From assembly GCA_026398575.1 (NCBI GenBank), contig JAPLSP010000084.1, forward strand, positions 1 to 9,073: DNA of 9,073 nucleotides, written 5' to 3'. Positions 1 through 5,891 of this stretch are shown piece after piece (position 1 is the stretch's first letter; every line of letters begins with the position of its first letter). The notes beneath the pieces were generated by a model that saw only the letters and a program-made list of their open reading frames with translations, ran no database searches and was not told the DNA's origin. Source of the stretch: Candidatus Sumerlaeota bacterium. Its GTDB lineage: Bacteria; Sumerlaeota; Sumerlaeia; JADFCT01. Position numbers and translations under genes: made by a program.

Positions 1-8
1 GAAACGGG

Positions 9-22
9 GCGAGATATCTCGC
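9..22. repeat. 14-bp perfect palindrome downstream of the M56 peptidase gene
   Basis: GCGAGATATCTCGC is a perfect palindrome about 50 bases beyond the stop codon of the M56 peptidase gene. Short outer arms GAAAC (1-5) and GTTTC (25-29) extend the symmetry imperfectly. In RNA it could fold into a hairpin at the 3' end of the blaI-blaR1 transcript, but no U tract follows on the minus strand, so an intrinsic terminator is not supported. It could equally be a protein-binding site or belong to whatever lies left of the window. Confidence 0.3.
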
Positions 23-70
23 ATGTTTCATGCTTCCGCGCAAGATCCCAAGGAGTATCGGCTCGTTGCT

Positions 71-1912
71 CTACTGGCCTGTTGAAAACGAATAACCCAC
101 CGGCTCCAGCGCCACGCCGCCTTCGCTGGCGAAGTTCTTGAAGGACACACTGTTCAGCCATAGTTGGTATTTCCAGTTGGGCTTCAGTTCGACGGGGAGG
201 ATGGCGGTTTTGCGGTCGGCGCTCCAACTGGCGCGCTTGCCTTCGGGGATCGCCGGGAAGTTGGGGCCGCCGCCGCACCAGGAATTGCCGCCGCCCATGG
301 GAATGTCGAACGTGACGCGCAATTCGGTGATTTTGGGGTTCACGCCCGTCGCGCCGTTGGCGGGTTCCATCGTCACGATCGCCGGCGCCTTTGCCAGCGC
401 TTTGACTTCGTCGCTCGCGCCGCGCGTGACGAAATAGATCGCCGAAGGCGCGGAGGGAATGCCGTCGGCGGAACGGAAGTTTTGATGGGAGGTTGAATTG
501 ATGCCGACGCGGTAAAAGCGTCCCGGTTCCAGTTTCACGGGCAGGACGCATGTGCGCTTTTCGCGCCATTGCGGTTTTGAGCCTTCGGGGATCGTGGGGT
601 AATACGGCCCGCCGCCGGTCCAGGAGAAGCCGCCCGCCATGTCGCGGTCGAAGGTGACCGTGATTTCCGCGATGGCGGGGTCCACGTCCGTCGCGCCAAC
701 AGCGGGCGTTGTGGCTGTGATGCTGGGCGGCGCATCTTGGCCGCTGCCCTTTTCTTTTTGCCCCGCCTTCGCGCTTTTCGCCGCCTGCGCCAGTACGATG
801 GCTTTTCCATCGGCTTCCTTCGATACCGTTACGCTCGACATGGGAATGAAGGCCAGGGCGAACAACGCCACAATGATCCATCCCCACCCGCCTCGTTTGG
901 ACAGTTTCTTGTTTCTCATGATCTCCTCCAGTCGTGATTGAATTCGCGCGCCGCGTTCGAAGATTCCCAGGAATCCCAACGACGCGGACGGGCGTCCTTC
1001 TGCTACTAAAAGCACCTTCAAAAGCGATTCCCCGTAAGATTTCGGCGCGACGCCTCCCATCGCCAACGCCGCTTCATCGCACGCGCATTCGCGTTCATGG
1101 CGCGCGCGCGCGTTTGCCAGCCACACAAATGGGTGAAACCAAAACAGCGCCTGTCCCGCCAATTGCAGCCATCCGGCAAGCACGTCGCGCCGCCGCCAAT
1201 GAACCAATTCATGCAGCAAGACATTCGACAGTTCGGCGGGACTCAGGAGATCGGGCAGATTCGCCGGCAGGACGATCTTAGGGGTGAACAGGCCGCATAA
1301 GAGCGGGCTTGTCACATCGGCCGAAAGCAGCAACTCCGGCGGATTTTCTTTGCCGATCCGCGCCGCCAGCCGCTCCAGTTCCACGCGCAAAGGCCCCTCG
1401 TCCACCACCTCCGCATGTCGCAGACGGCGCAAAAAACGAAGATACCGCGCGACGATAACTCCGGCGAAACCCGCCGCGCCCAGCAGCCATGCCATAAAAA
1501 GCATCATCCCACCCGCCCGTGCGCTGGATATCGCGCCGTCTCCATCAGGCGATTGACCATGGTCGCTCACCTCCTCTCCTCCTGATGGAATGCTCGCATC
1601 CATTGCCGCCGGAGAGAGCCGGAGTCCGGCATCTTGCGGAATCGCGCGCCAGCCGCTATCCATTGCGCGCGCTTGGGCAAATTGCCACATGGGATGAATC
1701 CCCCAAGTCCCCACGCCCCAATCCAGCGCCAGCGACGGCGGCAGGAAAATCTTGATCGTCACCAGCAGCCACAAGGCATAGCGCAGCCGCGGCGAGAGCC
1801 TGCGCGCCACAAACGCCAGCGCCCCCACCAGCGCTACCAAAAGCGCCAACTGCCAACTGGCATGCATCGCCCACCATCCCCATGCGCCCGCGAAATCACT
1901 TATGAGTTCCAT
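71..1912 (-). CDS. blaR1: BlaR1/MecR1-type M56 zinc metallopeptidase with two C-terminal Ig-like domains
   Basis: This is a membrane zinc peptidase of family M56, 613 residues from the start chosen here. Hydrophobic segments lie near residues 14-36, 42-60, 134-155 and 342-359, with another hydrophobic stretch near 245-267. The HExxH zinc motif is HELVH at 234-238. The downstream acidic cluster HERECACDEAAL at 272-283 is typical of the family and supplies the remaining ligand. After the last membrane segment comes a linker rich in Lys, Gly and Ala, then two homologous Ig-like (Big_5-type) repeats near 395-498 and 511-611, each with a SWxGGGP...IPEG signature. In the family, the sensor outside the membrane activates the peptidase, which inactivates the BlaI repressor. 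Here the penicillin-binding sensor domain is absent, so the signal is unknown. The ATG at 1912 is chosen because AAGGAGG lies 8 bases upstream; the frame runs open to 2047, but that extension is the blaI overlap region. The gene overlaps blaI by 17 bases, so translation is probably coupled. The symbol reflects the family, not proven resistance. Confidence 0.9.
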   Translation of the reverse strand: MELISDFAGAWGWWAMHASWQLALLVALVGALAFVARRLSPRLRYALWLLVTIKIFLPPSLALDWGVGTWGIHPMWQFAQARAMDSGWRAIPQDAGLRLSPAAMDASIPSGGEEVSDHGQSPDGDGAISSARAGGMMLFMAWLLGAAGFAGVIVARYLRFLRRLRHAEVVDEGPLRVELERLAARIGKENPPELLLSADVTSPLLCGLFTPKIVLPANLPDLLSPAELSNVLLHELVHWRRRDVLAGWLQLAGQALFWFHPFVWLANARARHERECACDEAALAMGGVAPKSYGESLLKVLLVAEGRPSASLGFLGIFERGARIQSRLEEIMRNKKLSKRGGWGWIIVALFALAFIPMSSVTVSKEADGKAIVLAQAAKSAKAGQKEKGSGQDAPPSITATTPAVGATDVDPAIAEITVTFDRDMAGGFSWTGGGPYYPTIPEGSKPQWREKRTCVLPVKLEPGRFYRVGINSTSHQNFRSADGIPSAPSAIYFVTRGASDEVKALAKAPAIVTMEPANGATGVNPKITELRVTFDIPMGGGNSWCGGGPNFPAIPEGKRASWSADRKTAILPVELKPNWKYQLWLNSVSFKNFASEGGVALEPVGYSFSTGQ

Positions 1913-2339
1913 GAGACTTTCCTCCTTGGAGGGAAGCGGATGGTTCCTCTTCCTTCCGGTCGAGTATCCGGCGGATCTGCGCAATTTCTTCCTTTGAAAG
2001 GCGTTCGTCTTCGATAAAGCCGGCCAGGATCGGCGACAGCGATCCATCCAGCACCCGCTGGATGAATCCTTTTACTTCCTTGCGGGCCAGCTGCTCGCGC
2101 GTATAGGCCGGACGATAAAGATACGAGTTGCCAACCTGCTCGTATTCCAGCGCGCCCTTGGCCACGAGCCGGGAGAGCAGTGTCTTGACGGTCTTGTATG
2201 CCCAGCCGTGGTTTTTAGGCAGGGCTGCAAAAACGTCGCGCGCCGCCAGCGGGCTTCTTGTCCAGAAAACATTCAGCACATGCCACTCGGCGTTGGACAG
2301 GGACGGAAGGGCGTCACCGGAATTTTGCGATTTTGGCAT
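1896..2339 (-). CDS. blaI: BlaI/MecI/CopY-family winged-helix repressor
   Basis: This is a 147-residue cytoplasmic repressor, close to the usual BlaI length of about 125-140 residues. The N-terminal winged helix begins with LSNAEWHVLNVFW and has the recognition-helix signature WAYKTVKTLLSRLVAKG near residues 46-62, followed by the wing (YEQVGNSYLYRP). The C-terminal half is helical and charged, as in the family's dimerisation domain. In the family, dimers bind TACA/TGTA dyads and are removed by the partner M56 peptidase. Two such dyads sit in this gene's own promoter, which predicts autorepression of the operon. Two in-frame ATGs lie at 2345 and 2339. The AAGGAG at 2346-2351 touches the first and stands 6 bases from the second, so 2339 is the better start. 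The 3' end overlaps the blaR1 start. Confidence 0.93.
   Translation of the reverse strand: MPKSQNSGDALPSLSNAEWHVLNVFWTRSPLAARDVFAALPKNHGWAYKTVKTLLSRLVAKGALEYEQVGNSYLYRPAYTREQLARKEVKGFIQRVLDGSLSPILAGFIEDERLSKEEIAQIRRILDRKEEEPSASLQGGKSHGTHK
1921..1927 (-). promoter_or_regulatory. Ribosome binding site of blaR1
   Basis: AAGGAGG on the minus strand lies 8 bases before the ATG at 1912 and inside the 3' end of blaI. It fixes the blaR1 start at 1912 rather than at the more distant in-frame start at 2047. Confidence 0.85.
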
Positions 2340-2345
2340 CGTCAT

Positions 2346-2351
2346 CTCCTT
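2346..2351 (-). promoter_or_regulatory. Ribosome binding site of blaI, decides the start
   Basis: AAGGAG on the minus strand abuts an in-frame ATG at 2345 and lies 6 bases from a second ATG at 2339. Normal spacing favours 2339 as the initiation codon. Confidence 0.75.
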
Positions 2352-2364
2352 GCGGCGTTTAGGT

Positions 2365-2394
2365 TACAAGTGTTGTCTATAGCCTACACTTGTA
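2365..2394. promoter_or_regulatory. Tandem BlaI-type operator (two TACA-N2-TGTA dyads)
   Basis: Two 10-bp dyads of the TACA-N2-TGTA type lie 20 bp apart centre to centre, which is two helical turns. TACACTTGTA (2385-2394) is perfect; TACAAGTGTT (2365-2374) has one mismatch. They are also inverted copies of each other (TACAAGTGT and ACACTTGTA). The whole 30-bp segment is symmetric at 13 of 15 base pairs around the CTATAG at 2377-2382. One dyad fills the -35/-10 spacer and the other covers the expected transcription start, so two bound repressor dimers would block RNA polymerase. The match to the BlaI/MecI binding consensus is known for the family; binding here is inferred. Confidence 0.85.
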
Positions 2395-2405
2395 GGCGAA
2401 GTCAA
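2376..2405 (-). promoter_or_regulatory. Sigma-70-type promoter of the blaI-blaR1 operon
   Basis: On the minus strand TTGACT (2400-2405, five of six matches to the -35 consensus) is followed after 18 bases by TATAGA (2376-2381, four of six to the -10 consensus). Initiation would fall near 2369, giving a leader of about 30 bases before the ATG at 2339. The operator dyads overlap this promoter, which supports both calls. Confidence 0.75.
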
Positions 2406-2473
2406 GAAAAAAAGCACGCCCTTTTCATTTTTTTACTGCCTTTGGAAATCAGCTGATAAAAGCCAGGAATTAT

Positions 2474-2522
2474 GCAAAATCCGTTTTGGGAAATATGCCG
2501 CTTCACAAGGCAAAATCCGTTT
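2474..2522. repeat. Direct repeat of GCAAAATCCGTTT
   Basis: The 13-mer GCAAAATCCGTTT occurs at 2474-2486 and again at 2510-2522, exactly 36 bp apart. The second copy runs into the left arm of the 27-bp inverted repeat, so the first copy looks like a detached piece of the same repeat family. Confidence 0.6.
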
Positions 2523-2577
2523 AATCCTTTAATCCGTGGTAAAAAGCTCCACCACGGATTAAAGGATTAAACGGATT
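2514..2577. repeat. Perfect 27-bp inverted repeat with 10-base loop
   Basis: The left arm (2514-2540) and right arm (2551-2577) are perfectly complementary over 27 bp, separated by AAAAAGCTCC. Each arm is built from three near-identical units, AATCCGTTT, AATCCTTT and AATCCGTGG, so the element is both palindromic and internally repetitive. In RNA it would make a long stable hairpin about 75 bases beyond the discoidin-like stop codon. On the minus strand it is followed by TTTTGCC, so it might help termination, but the T run is short. A non-coding repeat of the REP or MITE kind is the other reading. No transposase is nearby. Confidence 0.85.
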
Positions 2578-2616
2578 ACCATGAACGACAATATGTTGTC
2601 GTTCGCAAGGTGGTAA
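2576..2616. repeat. Nested inverted repeat next to the 27-bp hairpin
   Basis: Inner arms GAACGACAA (2583-2591) and TTGTCGTTC (2596-2604) are perfect, with the loop TATG. Outer arms TTACCA (2576-2581) and TGGTAA (2611-2616) flank them with 1 and 6 unpaired bases. The outer left arm shares two bases with the end of the 27-bp repeat. A further TGGTAA at 2537-2542 could compete for the same TTACCA. The segment lies 37 bases past the stop codon of the discoidin-like gene and may form its 3' end structure. Confidence 0.65.
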
Positions 2617-2652
2617 GGGCTACAATAAGAGATTTTAGCAATCGCGGTTTTT

Positions 2653-3819
2653 TCAGAATCCCGCTGGCGGGGCGGCGCTGGCGGGGCGGGGGGCGCGAAG
2701 GTCCTCCGGCGTGACCTCCCGGCTGTTTTGTCTTTGCGACTGGTCGGCGTAGGTGCTGCTGGCGCGCGCTTTGACGGCCCAGCCGCTTCCTGCCGGGCTG
2801 ACCAACTCGACGGCGTCAATCTCGTTCCAGCCGGGAACCTTGGCGGTGTTCAGCAAAACGCGCACGCTCTTGACGGGCTTGTCGGTCAGCGGGAATGAAA
2901 TTTCCAGGAAGGCCGGCGCTTTCTTTGTAGTGTCGGTGACGGGGATCGTCACCATCAGCGCGCCGTCGGCATCTTTGAGTTCGATGCCCGTCACGGCGCC
3001 GGGATTGAACGTCTCATGAATGCGCACCTTGTCCGCACGAAAGGTCGGATCGTAGTCCAGTTCGAGCCATTCCCTTCCCGCATCCTGTTCAAGGCTGGCC
3101 CATGCGGTCTGAATATCGCCCTCTTGAAATGTATCGGGCGCGCCCGTGGCTTGCTCCGGACCCCATGCGCGTTTGCTGGGGTCCCGCGGAGTCGCTGGCG
3201 CGACAGGCTCAACGGTTTGAATGCGCCCTCTTCCCTGTTCTGCAAAAGTGCTGCTGGCGCGCGCCGCGACGGCCCATCCGCGCGCATCCGGCGCGACCAG
3301 TTCGACCGCATCAATCTCATTCCAGCCGGGGACCTTGCGCGTATCCAGCAAGACGCGCACGCTCTTGACGGGCTGCTGCGTCAGGGGGAATGAAACCTCC
3401 AGGAACGCAGGCGCCTTCTCCGTATTGTCCGTGACCGGGATGACGGATATCGTCGTCCCCTGCGCATCCTTCAACACCACGCCCGTCACCGCGCCGGGAT
3501 TATACGTCTCATGAATCCGCACCTTAATGGCGCGTAAGGGCGGATTGTAATCCAACTCGAGCCACTCCTCGCCCGCATCCTGTTGGAGACTGGCCCAAGC
3601 CGTGCTGAAATCGCCGGCCTGCAAAGTATCCGGCGCCCCCGTAGCCTGCTCCGGTCCCCAGGACCGCCGATTCCCTGTCGCCGCTGGATCAGGCGCCGAA
3701 ATGGTCAGTCCTTCCCTCAGCGCATAGATGTCAAGCATCGGGATGAACATCAAGGCAAGCAATATCGCCCATGCCCATCTGCGCGGGCGCAAACACAAAA
3801 ACAGAACTCTGTTTTTCAT
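2653..3819 (-). CDS. Exported protein with two discoidin-like repeats
   Basis: This 388-residue protein has an N-terminal export signal: basic residues (RPRR at 11-14), a hydrophobic core at about 15-29, and a possible cleavage after IYA near residue 33. Two homologous domains follow, at roughly 52-195 and 217-360, each running from a WGPEQATGAPDT block through AWASL.QDAG.EWLELDY, HET.NPGAVTG and VPGWNEIDAVELV to ARASST.A.Q. This pattern resembles the galactose-binding, F5/8 type C-like domains of large environmental genomes, which often bind carbohydrate; no enzyme active site is visible. The tail is rich in Pro and Ala. The frame is open to 3957, but GGAGG at 3827-3831 lies 7 bases from the ATG at 3819 and only 1 from an ATG at 3825, so 3819 is chosen. 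It stands alone between two gaps. A binding or scaffold role at the cell surface is inferred, not shown. Confidence 0.8.
   Translation of the reverse strand: MKNRVLFLCLRPRRWAWAILLALMFIPMLDIYALREGLTISAPDPAATGNRRSWGPEQATGAPDTLQAGDFSTAWASLQQDAGEEWLELDYNPPLRAIKVRIHETYNPGAVTGVVLKDAQGTTISVIPVTDNTEKAPAFLEVSFPLTQQPVKSVRVLLDTRKVPGWNEIDAVELVAPDARGWAVAARASSTFAEQGRGRIQTVEPVAPATPRDPSKRAWGPEQATGAPDTFQEGDIQTAWASLEQDAGREWLELDYDPTFRADKVRIHETFNPGAVTGIELKDADGALMVTIPVTDTTKKAPAFLEISFPLTDKPVKSVRVLLNTAKVPGWNEIDAVELVSPAGSGWAVKARASSTYADQSQRQNSREVTPEDLRAPRPASAAPPAGF
2740..3666 (-). repeat. Internal duplication within the discoidin-like gene
   Basis: The segments 3235-3666 (first domain) and 2740-3174 (second domain) encode nearly collinear copies offset by about 492 bases (164 codons). 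Similarity is visible at the DNA level, for example TCTCATGAAT and TTGACGGGCT occur in both copies in the plus-strand reading. The copies are joined by a short Pro/Ala-rich linker. The closeness suggests a relatively recent in-gene duplication or concerted evolution. Confidence 0.8.
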
Positions 3820-3826
3820 GATCATT

Positions 3827-3831
3827 CCTCC
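3827..3831 (-). promoter_or_regulatory. Ribosome binding site of the discoidin-like gene
   Basis: GGAGG on the minus strand lies 7 bases before the ATG at 3819 and 1 base before the in-frame ATG at 3825, so it selects 3819, directly before the basic and hydrophobic export signal. Confidence 0.75.
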
Positions 3832-4054
3832 CTTGAGCGATGAACTTATGCTGCAAATGCCAAGTAGCACAAAGAGAAGCTGAAGGAATATGGTCCTAAT
3901 TTCTTTAAGAGATACAAGTGAGCACAGAATTTCCCTTTGCCCCTGCGTAGGCGCCAAATTAGTTAGACAGCGGAAACGCTTTTAGTTCAGCCGATAAGAA
4001 AAAAGATCTTCATCACTTGCAAAAGCGCATGCGGCAATTACCCCTAAAATAGAT

Positions 4055-4067
4055 GCTTGGCGCAAGC
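4055..4067 (-). terminator. Weak hairpin after the glycosyltransferase gene
   Basis: Immediately past the stop codon at 4071-4073, the minus strand reads GCTTG-CGC-CAAGC followed by ATCTATTTTA. The stem is only 5 bp and the T run is interrupted, so this is at best a weak intrinsic terminator. Confidence 0.25.
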
Positions 4068-4070
4068 CGG

Positions 4071-5795
4071 CTATTCCTTCCGATATAATTGAACCTGCGA
4101 GCCGTCGGGCATGGGGATGTTGAGCGGAATGGGGACGAACAGGGATTGCTGGGTCACGAATTCGAGGAAGCTGTCGCGCTGGGTGTTATACATTCCCGGC
4201 TCCGATTCGCCACCGGATTTGAGAAGCAATCCCTGCGACGCCATCGCCATGGCCATGATTTTTTGGCGGTTGCTGGTATAAGCGGTGGTGAAAAGGTCAA
4301 CCGGCAAACGCGCGCGCGCGGCTTCGCAGCGAAGCGAGAAGACGTTGAAATGCGGCGTGGCGCTTACTACCGTGAAGCGGATTCGCCCGCCGGGGTTGAC
4401 CGTTCGTTCACCGGGCATGGCGCCCGCCTGCGCGATCGCCGCTTCCAGAACCTGTTTCAACGGCCACTGGACTGGATCGGGGCGCCCGCAATAGGCGATC
4501 GGACGCGCCAGGCGCAACGGCCCCTTGAGGCGCCCATCGCCGACGCCAAACAAGGCATTGATCGCCAGCGCCCCGGCGGGGAGCATTACTATCCCTATCA
4601 GCCAGAGATTGCCTGGCGATACTTTCTGCCGCTCCGCTTTCTCCGTCTGGGTGTTCACCGGCGATGCGCTCAACAACGATGCGCGCAGCAACACCGCCAG
4701 CAGAATGCAAAAAGCGGGCAGCAGCGGCGCAAGGTAGCGTATCTCCTTGTTTGGCATAATGAGAAACACAAGGAATGGCGCAAGCCAGGCGGCCAGCATT
4801 GCCAGCGCCAACGGCGGAAACCGTTTTGAGTTCTTTCCAGCCCGCCTGCGTCCGCGCAAATATTGCGCTGCAATCCCGATTGTGGTTGCGATCATCATCG
4901 CGGCAAGCCAGGGCGAGACGCCTCGCACGGCGCAATCGGCGAGATAGTCGAGGATAGCCCGCGTGGCGGATACCTCCTGCGCCCCCGGCGCACTCCAGGT
5001 GGAAGCATAGGAACTATGCTGCAGGACGGCGGACAGATTGACGGCATACCAGGGTCCCGCCAGCGCCAGCGCAATGGCGGCGATCATGAGGAGCGATAGC
5101 AGCGGCCGGCGGATCGCTTCGCGGCGCGATGGGGCGTCTGGCGCCTTCTGTACGCGTCTCAGCCATAGCGCGCCCGCCATCAGCCACAGCGGCCCGACAT
5201 ACAGGAAGAAAAGAATCTTTGTCAATGCGCCCAATCCCACCACTATCCCCAGCGCCAGACAATGCGTGCGCTTTCGAAAACCATCCGAAGCCATGAGGTG
5301 ATAGGCTGCCGCCGCCGTCAGCGCCGCCAGGGAATACTCCGCAAAGACAAGATTGCATAGCCCATACAGCAGCGGGCAGCAAGCCGTCAGGTATGCCGCT
5401 GCAAGCGCCGTCCTGCGCCCTCGGAAGCGCCGCGCGAAGCGATAGACATAGATCATCAACGCCGGGATAAAAAGCAGCGTTCCCAGGGAAGCGGCTGCGG
5501 ATCCCCGCCCGAAGACCGCGATGAAAGGAACCGGCCAGACGCTTGTCATCGGCGCCTTCCAGAACATCGTCTTTAGGAATTGATCGTATCCGGCTGACAA
5601 TCCGCTATCGGCCAGGGCGTCATGCAGCTCGAAGGCCGCAGCGGCAAAGGCTGCTTCATCCCATTCGGGCGTGTGGCGGTCGAGGGCGGACCACGTCAGC
5701 TTCATCGCCACGAGGAGAGCGATCAAGACGGCCAGCAACAAGGCGGCTATGGGACGTATGGGACTCATGGGACTCATGGGAATCATGGGATGCAT
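4071..5795 (-). CDS. GT39/ArnT-like polytopic membrane glycosyltransferase
   Basis: This 574-residue protein has a GT-C fold pattern: many hydrophobic segments over the first 420 residues and a soluble C-terminal part. The first loop carries EWDEAAF (44-50), the position where PMT/ArnT-type enzymes keep their catalytic acid. A second acidic site FAE (151-153), the LTK motif (191-193) and NKEIRYLAPLLP (349-360) are all familiar from the GT39/PMT_2 group. Such enzymes move a sugar from a polyprenyl-phosphate carrier onto lipid or protein on the outer face of the inner membrane. The donor and acceptor cannot be read here. The FkbM-type methyltransferase gene lies 96 bases upstream, suggesting a shared glycan job. 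The start is uncertain: a 9-bp tandem repeat creates in-frame ATGs at 5795, 5786, 5777 and 5768 (Met-x-Pro triplets), and only a weak AAAGAG precedes 5795. The first membrane segment starts near residue 13-17, so any of these starts gives a full enzyme. Confidence 0.85.
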   Translation of the reverse strand: MHPMIPMSPMSPIRPIAALLLAVLIALLVAMKLTWSALDRHTPEWDEAAFAAAAFELHDALADSGLSAGYDQFLKTMFWKAPMTSVWPVPFIAVFGRGSAAASLGTLLFIPALMIYVYRFARRFRGRRTALAAAYLTACCPLLYGLCNLVFAEYSLAALTAAAAYHLMASDGFRKRTHCLALGIVVGLGALTKILFFLYVGPLWLMAGALWLRRVQKAPDAPSRREAIRRPLLSLLMIAAIALALAGPWYAVNLSAVLQHSSYASTWSAPGAQEVSATRAILDYLADCAVRGVSPWLAAMMIATTIGIAAQYLRGRRRAGKNSKRFPPLALAMLAAWLAPFLVFLIMPNKEIRYLAPLLPAFCILLAVLLRASLLSASPVNTQTEKAERQKVSPGNLWLIGIVMLPAGALAINALFGVGDGRLKGPLRLARPIAYCGRPDPVQWPLKQVLEAAIAQAGAMPGERTVNPGGRIRFTVVSATPHFNVFSLRCEAARARLPVDLFTTAYTSNRQKIMAMAMASQGLLLKSGGESEPGMYNTQRDSFLEFVTQQSLFVPIPLNIPMPDGSQVQLYRKE

Positions 5796-5797
5796 GG
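5749..5797. repeat. G-rich tandem array, 9-bp period (ATGGGANNN)
   Basis: Five GGG runs at 5751, 5760, 5769, 5778 and 5787 recur at exactly 9-base intervals in units of the type ATGGGACTC, ending in a degenerate ATGG. Further GGG and GGGG runs follow at 5810 and 5817. On the minus strand the array encodes the Met-x-Pro triplets at the start of the glycosyltransferase gene. The plus strand has the G3N6 pattern needed for a G-quadruplex. A related array lies at 6831-6862. Confidence 0.85.
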
Positions 5798-5891
5798 CGC
5801 TCTTTGGATGGGATGAGGGGAAAATTCATGGTCCTTTGTCGAAGTATGAGAAAGCGCCTAAAAACAATTCCGCGTTCATCGGCGATCTCCG

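Larger units (their letters stand above)
2340..2652. other. 313-base gap between blaI and the discoidin-like gene
   Basis: No coding region is supported here. From the blaI side it holds the blaI ribosome binding site, promoter and operator (2346-2405), an A/T-rich stretch with the 10-bp palindrome ATCAGCTGAT (2448-2457), a direct repeat (2474-2522), a perfect 27-bp inverted repeat (2514-2577) and a nested second inverted repeat (2576-2616). The last 36 bases before the discoidin-like stop codon show nothing I can name. Confidence 0.8.

Noticed and set aside
1912..2047. Longer start for the M56 peptidase
   Set aside because: The extra 45 residues are basic, lie inside the blaI coding region and lack a ribosome binding site. 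A strong AAGGAGG fits the start at 1912.
2474..2616. CRISPR array
   Set aside because: The repeats are palindromic or short, with no series of equal spacers and no cas genes.
3819..3957. Longer start for the discoidin-like protein
   Set aside because: The upstream part contains a second, unrelated hydrophobic stretch, while GGAGG and a normal export signal both point to 3819.
4089..4829. Plus-strand open frame of 246 codons opposite the glycosyltransferase gene
   Set aside because: It lies wholly antisense to a gene with clear GT39 motifs, its translation is Arg-rich low complexity without a recognisable domain, and no ribosome binding site is evident. It is a by-product of high GC.
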